Shown: piece by piece, positions 63,701-64,000 of the stretch
Numbering within the stretch: position 1 is the first letter of the stretch
Layout of the letters: each line of letters begins with the position of its first letter
Source of the DNA: Saccoglossus kowalevskii
Lineage: Eukaryota > Hemichordata > Enteropneusta > Harrimaniidae
Assembly: GCF_000003605.2 (NCBI RefSeq)
Contig: NW_003147276.1
Location: 358,118 to 422,117 of the forward strand
Direction: 5' to 3'
DNA length: 64,000 bases
The notes under the pieces: model-generated
Told to the model about the DNA's origin: nothing
The model's input: the letters and a program-made list of their open reading frames with translations, nothing else
Databases searched by the model: none
Program-made: the position numbers and the translations under genes

Positions 63701-64000
63701 ATCTCAAATAGAAACACATATAAATTAAACAGTTCATTTGTTGTATATTTGTATATTAAAACATCACTTGTTATGACCATAGGCACATCTCTGTCATTTA
63801 TGTAAGCTTAATAGAGCATATTAAGCAGTATTAAAATAAACTGATACAATCTGTTATTCCAATAAATACTATTGGAAGTAGTTTCATATAAAACTCACTT
63901 ATATTCCCTATTTTTGTTAGTTGGCGTTCTATTTAAATTTTTAGTAATAAATAAAAAGCATGCAAACCTTCAACTAGGAGTTCAGCAGTACATGTTGCCA
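1..64000 (-). CDS. Titin-like giant Ig-domain muscle protein gene, internal part (66 exons)
   Basis: The whole window is one minus-strand gene open at both edges. Exons were joined by GT-AG junctions. Almost all introns are phase 1 and almost all exons are multiples of three, typical of titin family genes. Domains seen: about 41 Ig I-set domains, SH3, Fn3, six IQ motifs, two helical segments resembling the titin N2A unique sequence, and PEVK-like and other charged repeats. Such proteins span the I-band of striated muscle, tie the Z-disc to thick filaments and give passive elasticity. Obscurin is less likely because the SH3 is not followed by RhoGEF and PH domains and lies upstream of the IQ and Fn3 parts; twitchin or projectin is unlikely because there is only one Fn3. 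I see no promoter, start codon, stop codon or poly(A) site for the gene. Orthology to titin as opposed to Sallimus is inference. Confidence 0.88.
2188..2642. other. Intron between exons 65 and 66
   Basis: 455 bp, AT-rich. I see no exon, repeat or RNA gene. Confidence 0.7.
2643..3017 (-). CDS. Exon 65: linker plus Ig domain
   Basis: 125 codons, phase 1 to 1. About 35 residues of linker (ESQPQRLRSIVADGVTM), then an Ig: FPPFITIKGKEKLIS, IESSCASDEIDSIIWFKNG, NDEGQYTCFVNDREVS. This is the last folded domain before the acidic repeat exon. Confidence 0.9.
3117..3398 (-). CDS. Exon 64: degenerate Ig domain
   Basis: 94 codons, phase 1 to 1: QKQVILHTDIPSDDVSNITW, FKDDKEIDVTNSDKYII, KLSTYSCKVGNEVTQ. 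The B-strand Cys is not evident; F-strand Cys present. Confidence 0.87.
3464..3614. repeat. Intronic imperfect direct repeat
   Basis: Two and a part copies of a unit beginning gtgtaat(g/t)(c/t)agtgcag at 3466, 3535 and 3595, within the 863-bp intron 3399-4261. The rest of that intron shows nothing I can name. Confidence 0.65.
4262..4549 (-). CDS. Exon 63: degenerate Ig domain
   Basis: 96 codons, phase 1 to 1: GKVVCNIPVDNPDMVKWFKD, then KPVLVINYLDGKDESTYSCQ, then VGSFVIEG. It pairs with exon 64 as a diverged Ig subtype. Confidence 0.88.
4745..5014 (-). CDS. Exon 62: Ig domain
   Basis: 90 codons, phase 1 to 1: APVKFLYKLKDTDVEENQ, RLDCEINQDVSDDDISWSKD, EDEGDYTVSVGSSTSTAG. F-strand Cys is Val. 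Confidence 0.91.
5505..5615 (-). CDS. Exon 61: 37-residue linker
   Basis: 111 nt, phase 1 to 1, the same length as exon 60: EIWEIESESTKQKVIAEP, then AIDIQEKEDDKQEAE. No domain recognised. Confidence 0.68.
6153..6263 (-). CDS. Exon 60: 37-residue linker
   Basis: 111 nt, phase 1 to 1: EPSQVEALYEDSLEVKSL, then GSVDVELKPAVCEPVIK. The donor (AAAG|GTTGGA) is weaker than most. Confidence 0.62.
6706..6960 (-). CDS. Exon 59: acidic/Lys-rich unique segment
   Basis: 85 codons, phase 1 to 1: ELPPVLREKKEKEIILSP, then HLDDDVADKQKSTFQ, then DGEIEMKLMDDEECSL. Disordered by composition. No domain recognised. Confidence 0.72.
6961..7829. other. Intron 58/59 with a possible degraded foldback element
   Basis: About 7197-7453 is bounded by imperfect inverted ends (taaccttttcaccaccag and its partner ctggagacgaaaaggtta). 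It could be an old TTAA-type DNA element. Otherwise no feature. Confidence 0.4.
7830..7910 (-). CDS. Exon 58: 27-residue linker
   Basis: 81 nt, phase 1 to 1: DKVQPIPEIEEVTVVCAPV, then TSLEEATI. No domain recognised. Good ATAG|GTAAT donor. Confidence 0.65.
8361..8588 (-). CDS. Exon 57: acidic unique segment
   Basis: 76 codons, phase 1 to 1: EKLFAPMESTRSKSAIELE, then INIENMPDSEQLFLAAIASE, then HSEKVTAAFEPDLG. No known domain; a short amphipathic helix around LFLAAIASEL is possible. Confidence 0.75.
8792..9058 (-). CDS. Exon 56: tandem Ig domain
   Basis: 89 codons, phase 1 to 1: YNFVKDLEDVEVVENEAVE, LTCEVSDEKAEVSWLKDGVE, RRRSLCLKSATVKDEAEY, TCVVGDTSTTAELFVEG. Closely similar to the Ig in exon 45. 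Confidence 0.93.
9190..9571. mobile_element. Non-autonomous hAT-like DNA element
   Basis: 382 bp with perfect 28-bp terminal inverted repeats starting CAGAGGTACATTACTTGGGG. The 7-bp sequence attatac flanks both sides (9183-9189 and 9572-9578) as a target duplication. CAGRG-type ends suggest hAT, although hAT duplications are usually 8 bp. Further imperfect inverted homology extends inward. No transposase ORF. Confidence 0.85.
10649..10745. repeat. 21-bp tandem repeat, about five copies
   Basis: tgagtgc recurs at 10649, 10670, 10691, 10712 and 10733 (unit tgagtgcatcacatgtgacag). Intronic, with no splice sites to suggest coding. Confidence 0.85.
10831..10890 (-). CDS. Exon 55: 20-residue linker
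   Basis: 60 nt, phase 1 to 1, encoding AEIETVSAAPQLTVAVKTEE. Small and of unknown role; supported by splice sites and phase only. Confidence 0.6.
11080..11484. mobile_element. Foldback DNA element with AGGCAAAAAAAAA ends
   Basis: 405 bp bounded by inverted ends AGGCAAAAAAAAA, then TTGCCCTCA on the left and TTGCTCTCAG on the right. Inside lie GC-rich sequence (cggggacccggggg) and paired ggtcggtc / cggtcggtc, unlike the AT-rich surroundings. No ORF of note. Probably a MITE. Confidence 0.65.
11553..11767 (-). CDS. Exon 54: second N2A-like helical segment
   Basis: 215 nt, phase 2 to 1. Residues ~10-55 read IDIEELLAGVPVKDYELVL, then KHGIHDFRVILQHIEMMKK, a second copy of the segment in exon 45, here without an attached Ig. 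The tail is acidic (IVEPEVEVVKG). Predicted mainly helical and charged. Confidence 0.88.
11965..12176. mobile_element. TACTGTA-family MITE, copy 1
   Basis: 212 bp, near-palindromic. Ends are TACTGTAAAATACTTTAT and its inverse complement, with inner inverted ttggaattaatttt/aaaattaattcca. Related to copies at 15192 and 26916. Confidence 0.85.
12529..12808 (-). CDS. Exon 53: Ig domain before the second N2A-like segment
   Basis: 280 nt, phase 1 to 2: SPAEFRCKVGGYPTPVISW, SKGWKQCTECDEYTI, GKYTVKAVNEMG, ending LKR across the intron. Same length and phases as exon 44. Confidence 0.92.
13066..13122 (-). CDS. Exon 52: 57-nt first strand of an Ig
   Basis: 19 codons, PAKIAPFFIEKPKFADVVE, phase 1 to 1. 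Same class as the 57-nt exons of the IQ array and completed by exon 53. Confidence 0.84.
13476..13745 (-). CDS. Exon 51: tandem Ig domain
   Basis: 90 codons, phase 1 to 1: PPFEISKGLHDASAEEKQ, GTFQCQVSDQRAKVTWLKNG, FDDKAEYSVMLQDQKS. F-strand Cys is Val. Confidence 0.91.
14120..14389 (-). CDS. Exon 50: tandem Ig domain
   Basis: 90 codons, phase 1 to 1: EPVKIIKSLTDQTVKEHL, TYECEFSLPIQKHEVKFFLN, DKDEGEISVKVRNATSTA. The usual C-strand Trp is Phe (VKFFLN) and the F-strand Cys is Val. Donor GAGC|GTGAG. Confidence 0.88.
14472..14945. repeat. Array of five hairpin units with ATTGGCT / AGCCAAT arms
   Basis: Units start at about 14484, 14582, 14699, 14792 and 14882 (spacing 98, 117, 93, 90 bp). Each has atgattggct on the left and agccaatcat 35-60 bp later, so each can fold. 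The first has longer arms (ttcacaagtgtttcc with its partner). Looks like a tandemly amplified foldback element. Confidence 0.8.
15192..15404. mobile_element. TACTGTA-family MITE, copy 2
   Basis: 213 bp, ends TACTGTGGAATACTTTTT and ...AAAGTATTCTACAGTA, the same inner segments as copies 1 and 3 but in places more diverged. Confidence 0.82.
16234..16518 (-). CDS. Exon 49: tandem Ig domain
   Basis: 95 codons, phase 1 to 1: PEMKPVKPHITISDIKSV, AEFSCEVSDETVVVQWFRDG, DDEADYACAIGDKVS, ending ELIYLG. Both cysteines present. Confidence 0.92.
16665..16714. other. Assembly gap
   Basis: 50 undetermined bases within intron 48/49; the round number suggests a placeholder length. Confidence 0.95.
17042..17308 (-). 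CDS. Exon 48: tandem Ig domain
   Basis: 89 codons, phase 1 to 1: VKFECQVSDENAHVNWLKET, RSLIIYDVSDDDEGDYTC, STAHLTYRG. Both cysteines present. Confidence 0.92.
17775..18035 (-). CDS. Exon 47: tandem Ig domain
   Basis: 87 codons, phase 1 to 1: APVTFLKEIQSVKVQDKE, VKFVCEISDAKAVTKWYKND, EDEGSYSAVVEDKK, ending LVYG. F-strand Cys replaced by Ala. A partial copy of this exon lies in the intron upstream at 19971. Confidence 0.92.
18500..18683. mobile_element. Palindromic MITE with TACCGTAAAATCTGTATTAG end
   Basis: 184 bp. The right end is the inverse complement of the left (TACTGTAAAATCTGTATTAG, then AAGCCGC). Inside, aatagaag(c/t)cgcatcc recurs as short direct repeats. The end sequence links it to the TACTGTA family. 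Confidence 0.85.
19136..19417 (-). CDS. Exon 46: tandem Ig domain of I-band type
   Basis: 94 codons, phase 1 to 1: ATAEQTVMFECVVSDETG, ATWFKDGDEIEPSEKYEI, SLTIHNISSDDEADYTCTV, ending ELFYKG. It belongs to the short tandem Ig class, whose loop runs DExGxATWFKDG, found in titin I-band and obscurin. Confidence 0.93.
19526..19668. mobile_element. AT-rich foldback element
   Basis: Arms of about 46 bp: caatctgatcaaaataag then ctggttggcttaatttttt on the left, inverted as aaattaagccaaccagg then ttttaatcggattg on the right, around an AT-only loop. Confidence 0.7.
19971..20054 (-). pseudogene. 84-bp partial copy of exon 47
   Basis: Matches 17828-17911 of exon 47 with about four mismatches (minus-strand reading MPSEKYEIKVESRHRSLLVH, then GATAEDEG). 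It lacks both ends of the exon, and a phase-1 reading from the nearest acceptor hits a stop, so it is not a usable exon. It sits between two 44-bp direct repeats (19923-19966 and 20054-20097). Confidence 0.88.
20180..20760 (-). CDS. Exon 45: N2A-like helical segment plus Ig domain
   Basis: 581 nt, phase 2 to 1. Residues ~10-50 read IDINELLKDVDPKDYEKV, then GIHDFRVILKHIEWLKQQ, closely like the unique N2A segment of vertebrate titin, which precedes Ig I81 and contains ELLKNVDPKEYEK and GITDFRGLL. A ~50-residue linker follows, then an Ig (AQLVCEVTDERAEVTWMKDG, AEYTCQLGELQTTAELLVEG). In vertebrates this region binds ankyrin-repeat stress proteins and calpain-3; that role here is inference. Confidence 0.92.
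21325..21604 (-). CDS. Exon 44: Ig domain before the first N2A-like segment
   Basis: 280 nt, phase 1 to 2: EPAEFRCKVGGYPPPKVTW, NKGWRQLTDG, GKYTVKIENEVG, ending VLK plus a split Arg. It is a close relative of exon 53, with the same unusual exit phase. Confidence 0.92.
22091..22231 (-). CDS. Exon 43: Pro/Lys-rich linker and Ig first strand
   Basis: 47 codons, phase 1 to 1: PEEAAAEFLIKPKKVETVQ, then PPFFIQEPVKTTSIEG, which is the Ig A-strand completed by exon 44. It corresponds to the 57-nt exon class with an added linker. Confidence 0.85.
22799..22971 (-). CDS. Exon 42: second half of the Ig
   Basis: 173 nt, phase 2 to 1: WYKDDCEIKNSRHIYAKRDG, DDDAEYTCRAKNPVG, ending AEVLIE. Its donor is A|GTAAG. 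Confidence 0.88.
23201..23345 (-). CDS. Exon 41: linker and first half of an Ig
   Basis: 145 nt, phase 1 to 2: ELPEESPPAVEEFEAPKIV, EGKTARLECLVTGKPEP, ending in the Trp codon split by the intron. Confidence 0.87.
23940..24106 (-). CDS. Exon 40: end of a three-exon Ig
   Basis: 167 nt, phase 2 to 1: NDELIKPSQDFKQTY, FPDDAGRYTCKAVNPAG, AKLRVEG. With exons 38-39 it makes a full canonical Ig. Confidence 0.9.
24335..24411 (-). CDS. Exon 39: middle of a three-exon Ig
   Basis: 77 nt, phase 0 to 2: DATDGDPVQFVCKVTGKPL, ending in ITWY plus a split Arg codon. The intron lies right after the C-strand Trp, a position where exons 41 and 42 are also split. Confidence 0.85.
25008..25048 (-). CDS. Exon 38: first strand of a three-exon Ig
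   Basis: 41 nt, phase 1 to 0, encoding ALKAPYFIDQLKDK, a typical A-strand. It continues in phase into exon 39. Confidence 0.75.
25049..29090. other. Largest intron (37/38)
   Basis: 4042 bp, AT-rich, with MITE copy 3, a G-run (25696-25714) and TTTA/TTTGTA low-complexity (27305-27350). No exon with an Ig or Fn3 pattern was found in either direction. Confidence 0.6.
26916..27119. mobile_element. TACTGTA-family MITE, copy 3
   Basis: 204 bp, starts TACTGTAAAATACTTTAAT and ends in ...CCAGCTAAAATACAGTA. The inner sequence is very close to copy 1 (aaataaaatccagt, cagtgaaaataaattccata). Confidence 0.85.
29091..29132 (-). CDS. Exon 37: 14-residue acidic linker
   Basis: 42 nt, phase 1 to 1, encoding EPEVAAEKVAEPQE. 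Supported only by the CTTTTTCAG acceptor, the GAAG|GTATT donor and phase. Confidence 0.6.
29300..29599 (-). CDS. Exon 36: fibronectin type III domain
   Basis: 100 codons, phase 1 to 1. Clear Fn3: DKPSAPGKPEVSDITP, LTLTWEPPTSDGGSPI, YIIERCDV, YVFRVSAENVVGVSEPS. This is the only Fn3 in the window, so the A-band-like Fn3/Ig super-repeats of titin are not here. Confidence 0.95.
29745..30690. promoter_or_regulatory. CpG-rich block in intron 35/36, possible internal promoter
   Basis: Against an AT-rich background this block has many CpG (gcgtcgtagtggcgtc, ttcgacgcgtg, ccgccatg). It carries a CACTTCCG ETS-type site (30414-30421) and two facing ATGGCGG motifs (30564-30570 on plus, 30583-30589 on minus, the latter reading AACATGGCGG as in YY1 sites). 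It lies just upstream of the Fn3 exon for a minus-strand transcript. A transposon of different composition is an alternative; weak inverted ends (agttcccaattggacc / gggaccaaattgacaact) hint at that. Confidence 0.35.
30740..31018 (-). CDS. Exon 35: Ig domain
   Basis: 93 codons, phase 1 to 1: KITEGPANMSVKRGHTIPL, KCTFRGIPKP, VFWYRGKNEI, CEFSMEVENEHG. F-strand Cys absent. It precedes the only Fn3, as in Ig-Fn3 pairs of titin-like proteins. Confidence 0.9.
31467..31985. mobile_element. Non-autonomous DNA element with 88-bp inverted repeats
   Basis: 519 bp. Arms 31467-31554 and 31898-31985 are inverted copies with about 85-90% identity (agataaatttccattaattt inward to aggcaattaccaat). Between them lies a 35-bp tandem repeat. 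No transposase. Confidence 0.85.
31754..31893. repeat. 35-bp minisatellite, four copies
   Basis: Unit accaggatgtgtgacctttaggggtc... starts at 31754, 31789, 31824 and 31859, exactly 35 bp apart, inside the element 31467-31985. Confidence 0.92.
33339..33861 (-). CDS. Exon 34: two Ig domains, one-base frame break
   Basis: 523 nt where a multiple of three is expected. First Ig: VPAEMRCRVTGNP, IGWFKGWKHCQQG, ending KATNDLGEDKAVCTIT. Second Ig: PPVFVQELEPANAFEG, MKCKVTGLPRP, TTYTCKATNKVG. Around 33690-33700 one extra base puts the YTC strand out of frame with what precedes it. Both splice sites are good and both flanks are open. Confidence 0.82.
34307..34363 (-). CDS. Exon 33: 57-nt first strand of an Ig
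   Basis: 19 codons, VALRPPMFIVKPNDISAPE, phase 1 to 1. Same exon class as exons 15, 18 and so on, and completed by exon 34. Confidence 0.82.
34549..35589 (-). CDS. Exon 32: PEVK-like linker plus two Ig domains
   Basis: 347 codons, phase 1 to 1. About 165 residues of Glu/Val/Pro/Lys-rich linker (EEVTVETEIAVEDE, EEEVKPVVEEKVEEV) without an IQ motif, then two canonical Igs: MTWYQDDVEV / AEYMCKAVNPAG and VKWYLEGVEI / NMYTCKATNVVG. It has the architecture of an array exon without the IQ and with an extra Ig. Confidence 0.92.
35881..36135 (-). CDS. Exon 31: rest of module 6 second Ig
   Basis: 85 codons, phase 1 to 1, same Ig as exon 28, ending EKPTTPG. This is the last copy of the array. Confidence 0.92.
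36296..36352 (-). CDS. Exon 30: 57-nt first strand of module 6 second Ig
   Basis: 19 codons, AKCPPTFVIKPEDKEAVK, phase 1 to 1. The donor is AAAA|GTGAG, so the split codon becomes Thr in place of the Gly or Ala found in other copies. Confidence 0.84.
36479..38035 (-). CDS. Exon 29: module 6 linker, IQ motif and Ig, with internal gap
   Basis: 1557 nt including 526 N at 37014-37539. Starts EPVQGPEPVEEIMPVEIT, seven residues shorter at the start than exon 26. The gap lies inside the sub-repeats. Two further 249-bp copies would need 505 nt, so the exon probably carries about four sub-repeats where the others carry two. IQ motif and Ig are intact. Confidence 0.9.
37014..37539. other. Assembly gap inside the sub-repeats of module 6
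   Basis: 526 undetermined bases. Coding sequence on both sides is the same 83-residue repeat in compatible frames, which suggests the assembler could not resolve near-identical copies. Confidence 0.95.
38395..38649 (-). CDS. Exon 28: rest of module 5 second Ig
   Basis: 85 codons, phase 1 to 1, both cysteines, ending EKPTTPG (exons 16, 19, 22 and 25 end EKPPTPG), shared only with exon 31. Confidence 0.92.
39021..39077 (-). CDS. Exon 27: 57-nt first strand of module 5 second Ig
   Basis: 19 codons, AKCPPTFVIKPEDKEAVK, phase 1 to 1, TTTTAG acceptor and AAAG|GTCAG donor. Confidence 0.84.
39227..40285 (-). CDS. Exon 26: module 5 linker, IQ motif and Ig
   Basis: 353 codons, phase 1 to 1. Starts EPVPEPEPVEEVCEIDEE, with two 83-residue sub-repeats, the IQ motif and an Ig (FKCEVTGSPRP, VTWYLDG). 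Confidence 0.93.
40757..41011 (-). CDS. Exon 25: rest of module 4 second Ig
   Basis: 85 codons, phase 1 to 1. Reads back to YPAEIRCKVHG before any in-frame ATG, so an ATG-based call starts too late (MSWFKGWK). Confidence 0.92.
41379..41435 (-). CDS. Exon 24: 57-nt first strand of module 4 second Ig
   Basis: 19 codons, AKCPPKFVIKPEDKEAVK, phase 1 to 1, with good acceptor and donor. Confidence 0.85.
42040..43098 (-). CDS. Exon 23: module 4 linker, IQ motif and Ig
   Basis: 353 codons, phase 1 to 1. Two 83-residue sub-repeats; their boundaries in DNA are 249 bp apart (42501 and 42750). IQ motif and Ig as in the other copies. Starts EPVQEPEPVEEVLELVEE. Confidence 0.93.
43292..43546 (-). CDS. Exon 22: rest of module 3 second Ig
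   Basis: 85 codons, same Ig as exon 16 with both cysteines, phase 1 to 1. Its upstream intron closely matches that of exon 31. Confidence 0.92.
43732..43788 (-). CDS. Exon 21: 57-nt first strand of module 3 second Ig
   Basis: 19 codons, AKCPPTFVIKPEDKEAVK, phase 1 to 1, CTTCAG acceptor and AAAG|GTGAG donor. Confidence 0.85.
43912..44969 (-). CDS. Exon 20: module 3 linker, IQ motif and Ig, one-base frame break
   Basis: 1058 nt, one less than exons 17, 23 and 26. The 5' part (from EPVQEPEPVEEVLEIVKEE) and the 3' part are each open, but one base is missing near 44686, where the other modules read ACATCAGCTGAAG. The 3' part holds one whole sub-repeat, the IQ motif and an Ig (FKCEVTGSPRP). In an array this similar, an assembly error is likely. 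Confidence 0.85.
45328..45582 (-). CDS. Exon 19: rest of module 2 second Ig
   Basis: 85 codons, phase 1 to 1, near-identical to exon 16, with IRCKVHG, WFKGWKHC and YVCKATND. Confidence 0.92.
45650..45695. repeat. (AT)n microsatellite
   Basis: About 23 AT units in the intron between exons 18 and 19. Confidence 0.95.
45870..45926 (-). CDS. Exon 18: 57-nt first strand of module 2 second Ig
   Basis: 19 codons, AKCPPIFVKKPEDIEAVK, phase 1 to 1, flanked by an AATCAG acceptor and an AAAG|GTGGG donor. Confidence 0.83.
46200..47258 (-). CDS. Exon 17: module 2 linker, IQ motif and Ig
   Basis: 353 codons, phase 1 to 1. Starts EPVPEPEPVEEVAEMVEE, then two copies of the 83-residue sub-repeat (signature EEVSFELELTPEEKPK), an acidic spacer (DEEEVIDIDLEDKD), the IQ motif and an Ig ending ELFVLR. 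Confidence 0.93.
47744..47998 (-). CDS. Exon 16: rest of module 1 second Ig
   Basis: 85 codons, phase 1 to 1: YPAEIRCKVHGIP, VSWFKGWKHC, GKYVCKATNDLGEE, ending EKPPTPG. Canonical Ig with both cysteines and the WFKGWK signature. Confidence 0.92.
48194..48250 (-). CDS. Exon 15: 57-nt first strand of module 1 second Ig
   Basis: 19 codons, phase 1 to 1, encoding AKCPPSFVIKPENIEAVK, the A-strand of an Ig completed by exon 16. Acceptor ATTTCAG, donor AAAG|GTTTG. The same exon type recurs in every module. Confidence 0.85.
48659..49471 (-). CDS. Exon 14: module 1 linker, IQ motif and Ig
   Basis: 271 codons, phase 1 to 1 (CTGC|GTAAG donor). A Thr run (TTTTTTTVEVKPEE) replaces part of the PEVK-like linker found in later modules, leaving little more than one copy of the 83-residue sub-repeat. 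Then comes the IQ motif VQIQAAFRGFQARKE, which fits IQxxxRGxxxR, and an Ig (FECEVTGSPRP, VTWYLDG, DDEGEFEVKA). Confidence 0.92.
49593..50006 (-). CDS. Exon 13: charged linker plus canonical Ig
   Basis: 138 codons, phase 1 to 1. The linker (~45 residues) contains TAPEEVQFQLELPSGEPP, the same motif that builds the downstream repeats. The Ig has both cysteines (TLDCKVAGKP, AEYTCKATNDFG) and the Trp in ICWYKDE. Confidence 0.9.
50692..51000 (-). CDS. Exon 12: Ig domain
   Basis: 103 codons, phase 1 to 1: PPEFIVLPQSQTITEGE, AEFKCRVIGKP, IIWLHDDKP, PEDTGTITIEAVNPVG. The B-strand Cys is present and the F-strand Cys absent. It lies after a 2.4-kb intron with no exon I could support. Confidence 0.88.
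51001..53404. other. Intron 11/12
   Basis: 2404 bp of AT-rich sequence; no exon, element or RNA gene recognised. Confidence 0.6.
53405..53727 (-). CDS. Exon 11: Ig domain lacking both canonical cysteines
   Basis: 323 nt, phase 2 to 1. Ig fold by pattern: KPAFMEVGKPKEVPVG, VVWYHNDQLL, FDDAGIYRVEV. The B-strand position is Tyr (VSFEYKL) and the F-strand position is Val (IYRVEV), so no core disulfide can form. Confidence 0.85.
53728..54436. other. Intron 10/11
   Basis: 709 bp; nothing recognised. Confidence 0.6.
54437..54494 (-). CDS. Exon 10: 19-residue linker
   Basis: 58 nt, phase 1 start and phase 2 end (TCAAG|GTAAAT), encoding VTLSDAESSETLVSRRTLS. The split Arg codon joins to exon 11, which starts in the matching phase. 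Confidence 0.7.
54715..55016 (-). CDS. Exon 9: Ig domain, one-base frame break
   Basis: Ig domain beginning PPHFIDLLN with VTLKCRVEGNPKP, then after the break IAWYRQ, FPEDSGKYTCVAKNKAG and AELLVEG. The length is 302 nt rather than 303. Reading straight through gives a stop at PKPL-TAG; one extra base near 54896-54900 restores the frame on both sides. Both splice sites are good. Confidence 0.8.
55511..55813 (-). CDS. Exon 8: SH3 domain
   Basis: 101 codons, phase 1 to 1. After an acidic start (EKEQEEKKEI) comes an SH3: SLAYVAIGNY stands for the ALYDY strand, then MSLREGEELTVIE, the GDWWLVRR Trp pair, and GWVPGSYL. A ~35-residue tail follows. SH3 domains bind proline-rich ligands. One SH3 inside an Ig chain is known from arthropod Sallimus/I-connectin and from obscurin; the absence of RhoGEF and PH domains after it argues for the former type. 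The partner cannot be told from the sequence. Confidence 0.9.
55997..56033 (-). CDS. Exon 7: 12-residue linker microexon
   Basis: 37 nt, phase 0 to 1, encoding EVVFEKELQVTE. It is too short for ORF calling. It is supported by the TCATAG acceptor, the GAAG|GTAGG donor, and by restoring phase 1 before the SH3 exon. Confidence 0.6.
56299..56424 (-). CDS. Exon 6: short linker with EEIVEIITSPTG motif
   Basis: 126 nt, 42 codons, phase 0 to 0, acceptor TTGTTTAG and donor CAG|GTAATG. It encodes a charged and valine-rich segment (IQEEIVEIITSPTGVETIV). The function is unknown. Confidence 0.7.
56425..57404. other. Intron 5/6
   Basis: 980 bp; nothing recognised beyond short runs. Confidence 0.6.
57405..57505 (-). 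CDS. Exon 5: short Glu/Lys/Thr-rich linker
   Basis: 101 nt, phase 1 start and phase 0 end (AAG|GTATGA), encoding EVTSDKEVIEKETITK and a similar stretch. No known domain. Support is clean splice sites and agreement of phase with exons 4 and 6. Confidence 0.7.
58326..58454. mobile_element. Foldback element with TACCGTA end
   Basis: 129 bp. Left arm taccgtatttgatctattag then aagtgcacataaa; right arm is its imperfect inverse (tttatgtgcgctatc ... atatggta). The TACCGTA tip and ctattagaag resemble the element at 18500. It lies in the 1176-bp intron 57506-58681, which otherwise holds nothing I recognise. Confidence 0.68.
58682..61192 (-). CDS. Exon 4: long acidic repeat linker ending in one Ig domain
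   Basis: 837 codons including a 72-N gap (59923-59994), phase 1 to 1. The N-terminal ~330 residues hold degenerate copies of an E-I/V-x-L-P-E-E-I/V motif. The middle holds a tandem 54-residue repeat, and the last ~97 residues are a canonical Ig (MVCEVEGMP, ITWFRDG, FECRATNPAG). The repeat portion is rich in Glu, Asp, Ser, Pro and Thr and is probably disordered, acting as a spring or spacer. Confidence 0.88.
59290..60180 (-). repeat. 162-bp coding tandem repeat (54 residues), about six copies
   Basis: The same plus-strand anchor (ctcatgtgatgg) recurs at 59319, 59481, 59643, 59805 and 60129, exactly 162 bp apart, with one copy falling in the 72-N gap; the gap length keeps the period. Each copy reads IEIPSHEVSTTEIDIEDDS, then LPEDITLHLQVGEKEKPTP, then VVTDVSRIQMSQPSE. 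A more diverged copy follows at about 59040-59110 (plus strand). Confidence 0.9.
59923..59994. other. Assembly gap inside the 54-residue repeats
   Basis: 72 undetermined bases. Flanking repeat anchors are 324 bp apart (twice 162), so the gap length is right to the base. Confidence 0.95.
61486..61943 (-). CDS. Exon 3: linker plus Ig domain, one-base frame break
   Basis: Open from a TTTTTCAG acceptor through a ~57-residue linker into an Ig (VTFECTVTGKP, VTWLLNN, PEDAGK). The length is 458 nt, one short of the 459 expected for a phase 1-1 exon. Just before the F-strand Cys the frame slips: PEDAGKIT is followed by a stop, while one inserted base near 61540 gives the normal C-K-A-V-N-P-A-G end and a proper donor. 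Assembly error, polymorphism and true damage are all possible. Confidence 0.8.
62224..63105 (-). CDS. Exon 2: acidic linker plus one Ig domain
   Basis: 294 codons, phase 1 to 1, acceptor TTTTCATTAG. The first ~200 residues are a Ser/Glu/Asp-rich linker of no recognisable fold. The last ~93 form an Ig with the B-strand Cys (VILTCKADG) and the C-strand Trp (LTWFKDG). The usual F-strand Cys is replaced (GHYKVEA), so the canonical disulfide is absent. Confidence 0.88.
63106..63967. other. Intron 1/2
   Basis: 862 bp, AT-rich; no exon or element recognised. Confidence 0.6.
63968..64000 (-). CDS. Exon 1 (partial): end of an Ig domain
   Basis: The exon runs off the right edge. The visible part encodes ATCTAELLVEG, the G-strand end common to I-set Ig domains, and stops at a GAAG|GTTTG donor in phase 1. 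It shows the gene continues upstream. Confidence 0.75.

Overview
The window is one stretch of an animal genome, read almost entirely on the minus strand. It holds an internal part of a single giant muscle-type gene, and neither end of the gene is present. I assembled 66 exons (1 to 66 in transcript order, from high to low coordinates) by joining GT-AG introns to open reading frames in a consistent phase. The protein is a titin/connectin/Sallimus-type sarcomeric spring. It has about 41 immunoglobulin (Ig) I-set domains, one SH3, one fibronectin type III (Fn3), six IQ motifs, two helical segments that resemble the unique N2A sequence of vertebrate titin, and several families of disordered charged repeats. 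Nearly every exon is a multiple of three and is flanked by phase-1 introns, as in titin genes. The base composition is AT-rich, introns are mostly 0.1-1 kb, and many short foldback DNA elements sit in introns. An invertebrate animal is likely, possibly a deuterostome, but the species cannot be fixed from the sequence.

Layout from N- to C-terminal side. (1) 64000-53400: Ig domains separated by long acidic linkers. These include an 837-codon exon (58682-61192) with a 54-residue tandem repeat, then short linker exons, an SH3 domain (55511-55813) and further Ig domains. (2) 51000-49593: two Ig exons that lead into the array. (3) 49471-35881: a tandem array of six modules. Each module is a PEVK-like linker with an 83-residue sub-repeat, one IQ motif, one Ig, and a second Ig split over a 57-nt and a 255-nt exon. 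(4) 35589-29091: another charged linker with two Igs, two more Igs, a single Ig, and one Fn3. (5) 25048-11553: tandem Igs of the titin I-band kind. Two Ig / N2A-like helical segments (exons 44-45 and 53-54) lie in this part. (6) 10890-2643: short acidic unique exons mixed with degenerate Igs. (7) 2187 to the left edge: a very long exon encoding an acidic 30-residue tandem repeat with a conserved tryptophan. It lacks ATG codons in frame, so ATG-based ORF calling misses it.

Taken together, the order Ig chain / SH3 / IQ-bearing springs / N2A-like segments / acidic repeat looks like the extensible I-band part of a titin-like molecule. The repeated IQ motifs suggest binding of calmodulin or light chains along the spring. 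Four exons (3, 9, 20, 34) carry a one-base frame break. In a draft with N gaps I think assembly error is more likely than real loss. Introns carry a family of short TAC(T/C)GTA-ended foldback elements, a hAT-like element with perfect 28-bp ends, an 88-bp-TIR element holding a minisatellite, a hairpin array, a partial exon copy flanked by 44-bp direct repeats, and one CpG-rich block that could be an internal promoter.
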